From: Candidatus Zixiibacteriota bacterium
Lineage (GTDB): Bacteria; Zixibacteria; MSB-5A5; GN15; JACZUZ01
DNA length: 9,738 nucleotides
Assembly: GCA_022572905.1 (NCBI GenBank)
Contig: JACZUZ010000039.1
Span: 1-9,738 of the forward strand
Direction of reading: 5' to 3'
Shown: positions 1 to 6,398 of the stretch, piece after piece
How the letters are laid out: the number at the start of each line of letters is the position of its first letter
Numbering within the stretch: the stretch's first letter is position 1
Notes under the pieces: generated by a model
The model's input: only the letters and a program-made list of their open reading frames with translations
What the model was told of the DNA's origin: nothing
The model's database searches: none
Translations under genes and position numbers: made by a program

Positions 1-312
1 TAGCCCCCGATATCCCTCAACTTTCTCAAGCGACACAACATCCATCGCTTCTTCAACCACACAAATTTTGGTTTTGTCGCGCTTGGGATCATTGCAAATA
101 TAACATGGGGAAGTCTCACTGATATTCTGACAAATATCACAAAAGCCAACTTTTTCTTTGACCTCCTTGATTGTCTCGGCTAGCTCTAATGCTTCATCAG
201 TGGACATTTTCAAAATATGAAAAGCAAGCCGACCGGCGGATTTTGGACCAACTCCCGGCAGTTTTCTAAATAGAGATATGAGTCGTTCAACTGTTTCAGC
301 GCTACGGAACAT
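1..312 (-). CDS. recR: Recombination protein RecR, N-terminal part (runs off the window)
   Basis: RecR acts with RecF/RecO to load RecA at gapped DNA. The first 104 residues are present; the gene continues beyond base 1. They include the helix-hairpin-helix DNA-binding segment, with KLPGVGPKSAGRLAFHIL at about residues 17-34. A four-cysteine zinc finger follows (C58-x2-C61 and C70-x2-C73), then the start of the Toprim region (ICVVEEAMDVVSLEKVEGY from about residue 83), all in normal RecR order. The start ATG at 312 is supported by the typical 'MFRSAETVERLI' opening and by an in-frame TGA only 12 bases upstream. No Shine-Dalgarno motif precedes it. It lies 128 bases downstream of ebfC; the gap is AT-rich with no clear terminator, so co-transcription with dnaX-ebfC is likely. 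Identification is firm. Confidence 0.97.
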   Translation of the reverse strand, partial: MFRSAETVERLISLFRKLPGVGPKSAGRLAFHILKMSTDEALELAETIKEVKEKVGFCDICQNISETSPCYICNDPKRDKTKICVVEEAMDVVSLEKVEGYRGL

Positions 313-440
313 TGTATTGAGTCAGGTTAGTCTAGTTGTAAGGATCGCGTGGTTAAGAATTCATCGGTGTTAATCATTAGGTTTAATTTGAAATTTTTAA
401 AATTCCTAGGGATGGCCTCCACCAAATCCAATAATATAAT

Positions 441-767
441 TTAGAAAGGCAGATTCAATCCGGGAATATTCAAACCGCCCGTTAAATTGGATAATTCCTC
501 GGCTTGAGTTTCCTGAATCTTTTGAGTGGCCTGATTAAACGCGCCCATTACCAGGTCCTGAAGCATCTCGACATCATCCGGATTAACGACTTCCTGGTCA
601 ATGGTAACAGACATAACTTCGCTCTTGCCATTGAGAATAATCTTGACCATACCGCCCCCGGCTGCGCCTTCGACTTCCATCTCTTGCATCTTTGCCTGCA
701 TTTCCTGCGCTTTTTCCTGGGCCTCTTTCATTTGTTTCATCAATTCGCCCAGCATATTTTTGTTCAT
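441..767 (-). CDS. ebfC: YbaB/EbfC family nucleoid-associated DNA-binding protein
   Basis: This small protein of 108 residues is of the YbaB/EbfC family, whose members form dimers and bind DNA as nucleoid-associated proteins. An N-terminal methionine- and glutamine-rich helix (residues about 5-32, with MKQMKEAQEKAQEMQAKMQE) is followed by the family signature region: VEGAAGGGMVKIILNGK, then the 'MSVTIDQEVV' strand and the 'DDVEMLQDLVMGAFNQA' helix. The Gly-rich C-terminal tail (GGLNIPGLNLPF) is also usual. Length fits the family (about 100-110). The start is fixed by the best Shine-Dalgarno motif in the window, AAGGAG at 782-777, nine bases before the ATG. The gene sits 50 bases downstream of dnaX and upstream of recR, the widespread dnaX-ebfC-recR arrangement, which suggests translation from one mRNA. 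Confidence 0.96.
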   Translation of the reverse strand: MNKNMLGELMKQMKEAQEKAQEMQAKMQEMEVEGAAGGGMVKIILNGKSEVMSVTIDQEVVNPDDVEMLQDLVMGAFNQATQKIQETQAEELSNLTGGLNIPGLNLPF

Positions 768-776
768 ATTATCAGA

Positions 777-782
777 CTCCTT
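777..782 (-). promoter_or_regulatory. Ribosome binding site of ebfC
   Basis: AAGGAG is read on the minus strand, with a nine-base spacer to the ebfC ATG at 767. It is the only strong Shine-Dalgarno match in front of a gene in this window, and it decides the ebfC start over the internal ATG four codons later. Confidence 0.8.
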
Positions 783-817
783 AGATATATTTCTAAAAAC
801 ATCACTAAATAAATGTC

Positions 818-2569
818 CTAGTTTGTTTTCGTAACACTAATTATCTCTCCGCCAACTTTGTCCATAATTTCTTTCAGGCGGGGATTCTTTTTGACAAACT
901 CCTCCACGACTTCAGGAGAGAGAGTTGTCGTTATTTTAGGCGCCGACTGTTTGGGAGCGTCAAAATGACTTTCCTTGTCTTTGTTAACGGTATATCGAAT
1001 CGAAAGAGGCGCTTTGTAGAATTCTCGCAAAGCGTCTTCGACCAGTTTGCGATAATTGTTGTGGTCCAGAACCGCTTTGGAGGCCGCTCCTGATTGGGCG
1101 AACTCCGCTATGAGTTGATTGTGTTTTATATCGATAACTCTCGCCATTGCGAGTTGAGACGCTACCATCTGGCTGGAACGCCTGACACTCTCAACGAATT
1201 CTTTCCATCCGGCATTTATTCGGGGCAAATTGATGTTCGAAATACTCGCGCTCTGGATATTCGCTTCTGGCGGCGCTTGAGATTGGGAGGCCTCCTGTGT
1301 TGGCGCCGTTTCACTTCTGGTAAGGATAAGTTTGACCGGATCAGGCGTCAGGGTCTTTTTTTTTGAGGAATTGAACAAGTCTCGTTCGGTCGCTGTCCCC
1401 GTGCCAGACCCGCCGGGAATGTCCGGAGTGAGATTTTCAGTCTCGCTCTGGAGGTGCGACAACACCTCTTCCAGTCGAACAGTCGATTCCATTTCCGCCA
1501 GCTTAACTGTGGTGATTTCGATCAACCAGCGCTGATCAATAGTCTTCATATCGACTATGGCGCCGCGAAGAATATCCGCGATTCGTAATAGATCACCCAG
1601 AGAGAAGAAATCGAGTTGCGACCTGTAGCGTTCAAGCTCATCTTTGGTCAGGCTCAGAATATCGGATGAGCCAGCAGTGGCCTTGAGAGTCATCAATGTT
1701 CTGAAATGATCAATCATCTCAGTCATGAACTCTCTTATGTCCGTTCCTCCATCGACCATCTTCGCAATCATGCGCAGAGCGTCTGCGGTTTGACCGGCGG
1801 CGAGTTTCTCCACATAGCCAAACAAAAACTCCCGGTCAACCATTCCCAGCGAGCTGACAATAAGCTCAACAGTGACTTCGCCCTCGGAAAACGAGAGCGT
1901 CTGATCCAGAAGGGAAATAGAATCGCGCACTGAGCCATCGCCCCGTCGCGCTATCAAACGCGCCGCATCTTCGCGAAGTGTATACCCTTCGGATTTCGCT
2001 ATGCGCTGTAATAGCTCAATCAGTGTGTCAATTGAAACTCTACGGAAATCAAAACGCTGAGTTCGCGAAAGAATTGTATCGGGAACTTTCTGAGCCTCCG
2101 TGGTCGCGAAAATAAACATAGCATGTTCCGGCGGCTCTTCGAGAGTTTTCAGGAGAGCGTCAAAAGCTGGACCGGAAAGACGATGCACTTCATCTATGAT
2201 GAAAATCCTTTTTTTGCCCGGAGTGGGCATGTACTGGATCACCTCGCGCAGATTGCGAATATCATCAACTCCGGTATTCGAGGCGGCGTCAATTTCAAGA
2301 ACATCGCGCGATGACCCAGTCGTAATTTCGCGACAGGAAACACATTCGCCGCAAAGCTGGGCGGTCGGACCTTTGTCACAGTTGATCATCTTGGCCAGAA
2401 TTCTGGCCACGCTGGTTTTTCCCGATCCTCGCGGTCCGCAGAAAATGTAGCCCGAACCGATTCGCCCGGATGAAATAGCATTGCGCAAAGTAGTTGTGAC
2501 ATGTTCCTGCCCAACCACTTCATCCAGAGTTTGGGGGCGATATTTTCTGGCTAAAACCTGGTAAGTCAT
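818..2569 (-). CDS. dnaX: DNA polymerase III subunit tau (gamma/tau), DnaX
   Basis: This is the AAA+ clamp-loader ATPase that loads the beta clamp and, as tau, links polymerase and helicase. Seen in order in its 583 residues: Walker A GPRGSGKT (45-52), zinc-binding Cys C64/C73/C76/C79, Walker B IFIIDEVHR (122-130), sensor 1 'ATTE' (155-158), and the SRC-type arginine-finger motif as SRT (168-170). The collar domain runs to about residue 360. A low-complexity linker (about 375-448) follows, then a C-terminal domain (about 450-530) and a conserved-looking tail (SPEVVEEFVKKNPRLKEI, 551-568). The family ranges from about 530 to 640 residues. Codons 402-405 read TCA AAA AAA AAG, a probable slippage site (separate entry) that would also give a gamma-like product of about 405-409 residues. 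No clear Shine-Dalgarno precedes the ATG. Bases 2570-2809 upstream hold no gene that I can support. Confidence 0.98.
   Translation of the reverse strand: MTYQVLARKYRPQTLDEVVGQEHVTTTLRNAISSGRIGSGYIFCGPRGSGKTSVARILAKMINCDKGPTAQLCGECVSCREITTGSSRDVLEIDAASNTGVDDIRNLREVIQYMPTPGKKRIFIIDEVHRLSGPAFDALLKTLEEPPEHAMFIFATTEAQKVPDTILSRTQRFDFRRVSIDTLIELLQRIAKSEGYTLREDAARLIARRGDGSVRDSISLLDQTLSFSEGEVTVELIVSSLGMVDREFLFGYVEKLAAGQTADALRMIAKMVDGGTDIREFMTEMIDHFRTLMTLKATAGSSDILSLTKDELERYRSQLDFFSLGDLLRIADILRGAIVDMKTIDQRWLIEITTVKLAEMESTVRLEEVLSHLQSETENLTPDIPGGSGTGTATERDLFNSSKKKTLTPDPVKLILTRSETAPTQEASQSQAPPEANIQSASISNINLPRINAGWKEFVESVRRSSQMVASQLAMARVIDIKHNQLIAEFAQSGAASKAVLDHNNYRKLVEDALREFYKAPLSIRYTVNKDKESHFDAPKQSAPKITTTLSPEVVEEFVKKNPRLKEIMDKVGGEIISVTKTN
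1341..1364 (-). promoter_or_regulatory. Candidate slippage/frameshift site in dnaX (A9 run with nearby stops)
   Basis: Nine consecutive A (minus strand, 1364-1356) span Ser402-Lys405, read TCA AAA AAA AAG. The in-frame heptamer A AAA AAG is the same as in E. coli dnaX, and an A9 run is the transcriptional slippage site known in Thermus dnaX. After a -1 shift, or one added A, the reading is GAC CCT GAC GCC TGA (stop at 1343-1341), giving about 409 residues. After a +1 shift, or one lost A, it is CCC TGA (stop at 1350-1348). Both shifts would cut off the linker and C-terminal domain but keep the ATPase and collar, as in gamma. I found no strong upstream Shine-Dalgarno stimulator; a weak GACC/GGTC stem follows. 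This favours polymerase slippage over ribosomal shifting. Function is inferred. Confidence 0.6.
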
Positions 2570-2809
2570 CTGAATTTGGCCGCGCTATTGGAAGATAATG
2601 TCTGAGTAAATGCGGCTCCTGTTCAAGATAAGACTTCCGACTGAGACCACAAGCGCCTTCGGATTATTGGTGATAATCATTCGTCCGGCCAACAAATGAA
2701 GCGCAGAAAAAGAATGAATCGCAAAATGGGGTGAACGTTTGCGAAGGATGCCAACAAAAGGCGAGTGATGATGACAAGAAGAATGGTAATATCGAATGCC
2801 AAAGAGAAT

Positions 2810-2927
2810 GGCCTGAAAAGGTCGGGCGACCCTGTAACACAGTTCGCTTATCGCCTACCGCTGCTACCTTCCGGTCCTGACGGGGTTCGGCGTCACGATC
2901 TCGCACAGGACCCGACCGTCTCAGGCC
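2810..2927 (-). ncRNA. ffs: Bacterial small (4.5S-type) SRP RNA
   Basis: This is the RNA of the signal recognition particle, which partners Ffh in co-translational membrane targeting. On the minus strand the conserved domain IV is plain: GTCAGGACCGGAAGGTAGCA contains the GGAA-type tetraloop and the asymmetric AGCAG internal loop where Ffh M-domain binds. The rod continues outward as complementary arms. ACAGG/CCTGT pairs 2905-2909 with 2831-2835, CCCGAC/GTCGGG pairs 2911-2916 with 2821-2826, and TCAGGCC/GGCCTGA pairs 2921-2927 with 2810-2816. There is no Alu domain, so this is the short form of about 100-118 nt. Ends are set from the outermost pairing and may be off by several bases. It lies between tRNA-Ala and dnaX in the same direction, so the three may share a transcript that is processed. 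Confidence 0.92.
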
Positions 2928-3001
2928 ACGGTCTGTCCGGTCAGCTTGTGATCGACCATTGTGATTGCCGATACCGACGCTAAAATAACGTCACAATAAA
3001 C

Positions 3002-3074
3002 TGGAGCTGGCCGGGATCGAACCGGCGGCCTCCACGTTGCGAACGTGGCGCTCTCCCAACTGAGCTACAGCCCC
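3002..3074 (-). tRNA. tRNA-Ala (anticodon CGC)
   Basis: A complete 73-nt cloverleaf reads on the minus strand. It has acceptor GGGGCTG paired with CAGCTCC, a D arm GCTC...GAGC, anticodon stem CCACG/CGTGG with loop TTCGCAA (anticodon CGC, bases 3041-3039), a five-base variable loop and T arm GCCGG-TTCGATC-CCGGC. The acceptor has the G3:U70 wobble pair, the alanine identity element, and discriminator A73, which confirms alanine. It decodes GCG codons. The 3' CCA is not encoded (A73 is followed by G), so it must be added after transcription. It lies about 75 bases upstream of the SRP RNA in the same direction. Confidence 0.97.
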
Positions 3075-3080
3075 AAAAAT

Positions 3081-3110
3081 ACAATATCCGGCTGTTGTCC
3101 CTGATGTTCA
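3081..3110 (-). promoter_or_regulatory. Possible promoter for tRNA-Ala / SRP RNA / dnaX
   Basis: On the minus strand TGAACA (3110-3105) and TATTGT (3086-3081) are 18 bases apart. They match the sigma70 boxes at 4 of 6 positions each. The -10 box ends seven bases before the first tRNA base, a sensible distance for a tRNA start. The match is only moderate, so this rests mainly on position. The rest of 3075-3312 shows no gene or strong structure. Confidence 0.35.
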
Positions 3111-3312
3111 TTTTCATGAAGCAGAGACTCCCGTGAATAAATCGGAATTTTAAGAGAACGCAAGAGCTTCAGCCGCCAACTAAAGATTGTTTTTAATCCA
3201 GAAACGCAGACATCAAGAGTAAACTCCGATATCGCATTGAGCGCTAAAAGAGAATCGTAAGAATGGCTCCAAAGGGCCTTGCGCAAATGTTTTATTCGGG
3301 CTATCTGAGTAC

Positions 3313-4230
3313 ATGTCAGTTTTCCCGCTAGTCGCAGTAATTTTCTGGGGGCTTAGTTACGTCGCGATCAAGGTGGCGTTGGATTATCTTTCGCCTACCG
3401 AACTGGTTCTGGCTCGATTTATTCTGGCCACTCCCACTCTGGGCGCTCTCGTACTTCTACGGGGGAAGTCGTTTAAGATCAAAGGCCCGCTTCTGAAACC
3501 CGCTTTGTATCTGGCGCTGTCCGGTCTCATAGTTTACGCCCATTTTTGGATCATGGCCGAAGGCCTAAAGACCACAACCGCCAACAACGGGGCTTGGATT
3601 CTGGCCACGGCCCCGGTATTCATTCTGCTTCTTTCGGTTCTGACTATAAAGGAGCGCATAAACATAGTCCAGGGAGCGGGAATGGCTGTAGCCGCGATTG
3701 GGGTCGTCTTTTTGATTAGCAAGGGTGACCTCACTTCAATTGAATGGATAAAATCCACTGGCGACATGTTGATGGTAGTCAATTGTGCCACCTGGGCCAT
3801 ATACACTGTGGTAACCCGCAAAGTTACAGAATCTGTTGATCCGCTGGTGGCTACATTTTACACAAGCGCAATAGCATTTCTGATTTTTGCCCCGTTTGGA
3901 TTTGGAAGCGGCGCTATCGACGCCTATCTCTCTCTGGATTTACGAGCGATCTCAGTGGTCGTTTTTCTGGGGGTTGGATGTCTGGCTCTGGCTTTCTGGA
4001 TGTGGGCCAAGGGAGTTCAGGAAATCGGGGCAACACGCGCTGGAGCGTATCTCTATATAGAGCCGCTCTTTACCGTAGTGGCCGCCTATCTGGTTCTGGG
4101 CGAGGGGATAACCTGGGTTCTTGCGGGCGCCGCTATTTTGATTACAATCGGAGTCTATCTGGCCGAGCATATCGGACCCGGCAAATTCGCCGCCGCAATA
4201 TCCCCGGAAAAACTCTCGCCCCCTTCGTAA
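3313..4230 (+). CDS. EamA/DMT-superfamily membrane transporter
   Basis: A 305-residue inner-membrane protein of the drug/metabolite transporter superfamily, typically ten transmembrane helices as two EamA repeats. Repeat 1 (about 5-136) begins with FWGLSYVAIKVAL, then LARFILATP and, at its end, ERINIVQGAGMAVAAIGVVF. Repeat 2 (about 150-285) ends with the characteristic AYLYIEPLFTVVAAYLVLGE and AGAAILITIGVYLAE. Length fits the family (about 280-310). The family exports metabolites, amino acids or drugs, and the substrate cannot be told from sequence. The ATG at 3313 opens directly into the first helix; there is no clear Shine-Dalgarno. It stands alone, divergent from the tRNA-Ala cluster and convergent with the next gene. 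A weak AGGGA/TCCCT hairpin at 4231-4252 followed by GTCTTT might act as its terminator. Confidence 0.93.
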   Translation: MSVFPLVAVIFWGLSYVAIKVALDYLSPTELVLARFILATPTLGALVLLRGKSFKIKGPLLKPALYLALSGLIVYAHFWIMAEGLKTTTANNGAWILATAPVFILLLSVLTIKERINIVQGAGMAVAAIGVVFLISKGDLTSIEWIKSTGDMLMVVNCATWAIYTVVTRKVTESVDPLVATFYTSAIAFLIFAPFGFGSGAIDAYLSLDLRAISVVVFLGVGCLALAFWMWAKGVQEIGATRAGAYLYIEPLFTVVAAYLVLGEGITWVLAGAAILITIGVYLAEHIGPGKFAAAISPEKLSPPS

Positions 4231-4298
4231 AGGGATAGCGTAAAGAGTCCCTGTCTTTAATGTAGGTCGGCTCGGGCGCCCCACTGCTCACGGTGGAT

Positions 4299-4407
4299 AT
4301 GTCATCCCGAGGCTTGGCGAGGGATCTGGCTGGGTAGGGTACAGAACTTTTGAAATGATGACGTTGCTAATTCTCTACTAGATTCTTCACTTCGTTCAGA
4401 ATGACAT
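4299..4407. repeat. 109-bp inverted-repeat element (MITE/REP-like, no coding capacity)
   Basis: Two imperfectly complementary arms of about 27-29 bases flank a unique centre of about 50 bases. The left arm (4299-4327) begins ATGTCATCCCGAGG and ends GGGATCT. The right arm (4380-4407) begins AGATTCTTCACTTCG and ends AGAATGACAT. The outer seven bases, ATGTCAT/ATGACAT, are perfect. This form, TGTCATcC...AGAATGACA with a GAAG/CTTC-like core, resembles dispersed intergenic repeats found in many bacterial genomes (from memory, not searched). It sits between convergent genes. No target-site duplication is obvious. Confidence 0.6.
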
Positions 4408-4433
4408 TATATCGGAAGGCATGCTTTGTGCGC

Positions 4434-4477
4434 GGCAGATGTCCGGCTCGGCTGAGCTCGCCGAAGTCACATCTGCC
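4434..4477. repeat. GC-rich hairpin-forming inverted repeat
   Basis: GGCAGATGT (4434-4442) and ACATCTGCC (4469-4477) form a perfect nine-base inverted repeat. They enclose 26 bases that can fold further, for example GCTC/GAGC at 4446-4449 and 4454-4457. No T run follows on either strand, so it is not a typical intrinsic terminator, though it lies just past the stop of the minus-strand gene that ends at 4501. It may be a second dispersed repeat beside the element at 4299-4407. Confidence 0.5.
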
Positions 4478-4500
4478 CGTCCAGGAGGTCGTTTCTATAA

Positions 4501-5385
4501 TTAATTGTCTTGAGTATCGGAAGCTGCCGGTGGCGGGAGCGGTTTTTCTTCGTCAGACGCGTCGCCGGTTTGCGGGACAGTTCCGGGTGGAGCCTGCGTA
4601 GGAGGAGCCTGACCATGAGGCGCGGATTGAGTACCGGGCGAAAGATACGTCGGCGCGATCGGGGTTGTCGGTCCGACCGGCGCTACCGATTGAGCGAAGT
4701 GTCCTTCAAGCCAGATTCGATTTACAAGCTCGGTTTGCTCCCAGAGGAAATAGATCAATAGCGCAATATTAATGAGAGCGAACATCATATAGAAGCCTCC
4801 CACAGCCGCCATCTTCATAATGTCAATCGGCGACGAGGCAGAAGCCATTTCGTCAAAAAACCCCCCGACTATAGAGACTATTGCCAATACAACAGAGATG
4901 GCGAAAGCGGCGCCGTAAGCCGCTATGGGCTTTAGGACACCTTTGCGCGGTAGACCGACTTTATCGGAAGCCGCATCCTGGAGTTTCAGGAAGTAGTAGG
5001 TTGCATAAACACCCAGCCCCGACAACAACAATTGCATTCCGGTGAGTATCATCATCGTGCGGGGTGAGGTAAATTGCTCCATCCCTCCCAGCCCCGCCAT
5101 GCCGGACTTAACAGCGGCGATCGCGTTAACTATACCCGGTCCAACCGAAATAAAGAGCCAGAAGAGAACAACCGCCGTGTACATCCAGACATATATTCCC
5201 GGCTTGTAATCTTCCTCCTCTTTCCAGTTTGCGCATCTTTTGAGTTCGCCCGCTACCAGATAGTGATAGACTATGTAGTAAATGCTACAGGTAACAATGC
5301 TCAGTCCCAGAATCGCCCAGAACGAGCGTGGCCGACCAGCTCGCTGAGCCAACGGCGAGGGTGACGCGACGGATTGGGAGTTCAT
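4501..5385 (-). CDS. DUF4234-like multi-pass membrane protein with proline-rich tail
   Basis: A 294-residue membrane protein. The N-terminal part has the DUF4234 look: a short polar lead, then a first helix SFWAILGLSIVTCSIYYIVY (21-40) followed by HYLVAGELKRCANWKEE. Further hydrophobic segments lie at about 64-90, 110-133, 153-177 and 191-214, so about five helices in all. From about 233 the protein is rich in Pro, Ala, Gln and Thr (e.g. APPTQAPPGTVPQ), ending in an acidic stretch (DASDEEKPLPPP), probably a disordered soluble tail. The function of the family is unknown. The ATG at 5385 has only a poor AGAAGA match directly before it. It follows the ptsN-like gene by 71 bases on the same strand and may share its transcript. 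Family assignment is from pattern recognition and is less sure than the membrane topology. Confidence 0.7.
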   Translation of the reverse strand: MNSQSVASPSPLAQRAGRPRSFWAILGLSIVTCSIYYIVYHYLVAGELKRCANWKEEEDYKPGIYVWMYTAVVLFWLFISVGPGIVNAIAAVKSGMAGLGGMEQFTSPRTMMILTGMQLLLSGLGVYATYYFLKLQDAASDKVGLPRKGVLKPIAAYGAAFAISVVLAIVSIVGGFFDEMASASSPIDIMKMAAVGGFYMMFALINIALLIYFLWEQTELVNRIWLEGHFAQSVAPVGPTTPIAPTYLSPGTQSAPHGQAPPTQAPPGTVPQTGDASDEEKPLPPPAASDTQDN

Positions 5386-5456
5386 TCTTCTATTTTTAGC
5401 GCGGGATGTGTCTCGGGCGATATTTCGCCTGCTGAATTCGTTCGCAACAGCAATTC

Positions 5457-5963
5457 CTAGCCCATTGATTCAACGGCCCGGATCACTTCATAGGGCGTTT
5501 GCAGGCTCAAAAGCTCCTCGCGGAAAGACTCATAGCGGAGCGTTTCCGCCAGAGCTTTGAAAACCCGCAAATAGCGGATATCATCATACGGAGGAGCGGC
5601 CATAATAAAAAAGAGCCGGGTCGGCTCTTCATCCATAGCTCCAAAATCATAACCACGTGAGCTTCGCGCAAAACCCAGCATGAAATTCTTGGCCTGCATT
5701 GAACGAATATGAGGAATGGCCAGCCCGTAACCGATGGCGGTGGTCGCTTTTCGTTCGCGATTTATGAAATCATTCAGGAATTTGGAGCGATTGCCAATCT
5801 GCCCTGACGCCTCAAGAATCGAGACTAACTCATCCAGAACCATCTCCTTGCTACGTTGCCGCCATTTCTCTCGACTGGCGCCCTCAACATACTCTGGCGT
5901 AACTGTTTCCAGCTCAAGCTTTATAAGCTCCTCCGACATGTATCTGGCGATATTGAGTCCCAT
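5457..5963 (-). CDS. ptsN: PTS EIIA-Ntr-like phosphocarrier (PtsN family), variant
   Basis: A 168-residue cytoplasmic protein with a PTS EIIA type-2 fold, related to the nitrogen-PTS regulator PtsN. The phospho-acceptor motif is clear: ATTAIGYGLAIPHIRS, with His85 as the expected phosphorylated residue. The downstream core 'RLFFIMAAPPYDDIRYLRVFKALAETLR' (about 116-143, written across its parts) aligns with the region that in PtsN reads '...HL..L..LA..L'. Here the second active-site His is replaced, most likely by Tyr131. The N-terminus carries about 15 extra residues (VEGASREKWRQRSKE) between the first strand and first helix. No EI/HPr gene is nearby, so the phosphate donor is unknown. The gene has a good promoter upstream and no Shine-Dalgarno motif before its ATG. 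A regulatory rather than sugar-transport role is inferred, since no EIIB or EIIC is adjacent. Confidence 0.85.
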   Translation of the reverse strand: MGLNIARYMSEELIKLELETVTPEYVEGASREKWRQRSKEMVLDELVSILEASGQIGNRSKFLNDFINRERKATTAIGYGLAIPHIRSMQAKNFMLGFARSSRGYDFGAMDEEPTRLFFIMAAPPYDDIRYLRVFKALAETLRYESFREELLSLQTPYEVIRAVESMG

Positions 5964-6056
5964 AGTAGTTCAAACAAAACTAGAGAGCTGTCGTTTCAAG
6001 CCGCCGGGCAATGTACAGAAAGGGTGGCGGGAGAGAATCTCGACTCTACGAATGCA

Positions 6057-6086
6057 ATGATAGAACCTCAAGTCATTGAATGTCAA
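6057..6086 (-). promoter_or_regulatory. Sigma70-type promoter for the ptsN-like gene
   Basis: On the minus strand TTGACA (6086-6081, perfect -35) and TATCAT (6062-6057, 5 of 6 to the -10 consensus) are 18 bases apart. Transcription would start near 6050 and leave a leader of about 87 bases before the ATG at 5963. It is the best promoter match in the window. Confidence 0.6.
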
Positions 6087-6152
6087 CCATGAATAACTGG
6101 GACCGCCACTTCGCATCGATAGCGCCACGGAGTTTCATTATGGAAAGGCCAG

Positions 6153-6182
6153 TTGACAACAGGCCCCCGGGAGGGCTACTTT
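6153..6182 (+). promoter_or_regulatory. Possible plus-strand promoter toward aspS
   Basis: TTGACA (6153-6158, perfect -35) is followed after 18 bases by TACTTT (6177-6182, 3 of 6). The -10 is weak and the spacer very GC-rich, so this is tentative. If used, it would give aspS a leader of about 300 bases that includes both structured elements. No better promoter was seen closer to aspS. Confidence 0.28.
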
Positions 6183-6185
6183 TTA

Positions 6186-6269
6186 GATCGCGGCGAAGAA
6201 TTAGAGCCTGCGGCAGGCTCTCTCCGGGGCCGCCTAGGCGCGGTCTAAGCCAGGTCGTCGCCGCGCCGA
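6186..6269. repeat. Compound GC-rich inverted repeat (branched structure)
   Basis: Outer arms CGCGGCGA (6189-6196) and TCGCCGCG (6258-6265) are perfect complements. The pairing extends by GAT (6186-6188) with GAT-complement at 6267-6269 across a bulge. Inside are a perfect 19-base palindrome AGAGCCTGCGGCAGGCTCT (6203-6221) and the 10-base palindrome CGCCTAGGCG (6231-6240). Together they could form a three-way junction in RNA or a cruciform in DNA. No T run follows. It could be a dispersed repeat or part of a leader RNA. Confidence 0.5.
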
Positions 6270-6398
6270 TAACTAGTGATGTGGCAACTCCTTCCCCTCT
6301 GTACGCTCACCAACTGAGTTTCAGTGTGAAACAAGATATCTCTGCGCTTAATCAGGCGTAATGGAATAGGTGTTTTGAGCGAGCAAATTTAGGAATTA

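Noticed and set aside
1356..1364. The A9 run as a sequencing error or disrupted dnaX
   Set aside because: The frame is intact through the run, and the C-terminal domain after it is well formed, so the sequence as given is functional.
2664..2983. Open frames on both strands over 2664-2983
   Set aside because: They lie across the SRP RNA and encode no recognisable protein; the RNA explains the sequence.
3065..3286. A 73-residue minus-strand frame ending inside tRNA-Ala
   Set aside because: It overlaps the 5' end of the tRNA, has no Shine-Dalgarno and no family pattern. The stretch is more likely the tRNA promoter region.
6021..6034. AGGGTGGC resembling the start of a T-box sequence
   Set aside because: The rest of the T-box consensus does not follow. 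It is about 470 bases from aspS, and no specifier stem or terminator/antiterminator pair was found.
6161..6184. Hairpin of AGGCCC/GGGCT followed by five T, like an intrinsic terminator
   Set aside because: The stem is only about five pairs with a bulge, and no plus-strand gene lies upstream. The T run fits equally with a -10 box.
6080..6361. A 93-residue plus-strand frame between ptsN and aspS
   Set aside because: Composition is Arg/Pro/Ser-rich, it runs through several palindromes, and it has no motif or ribosome binding site.
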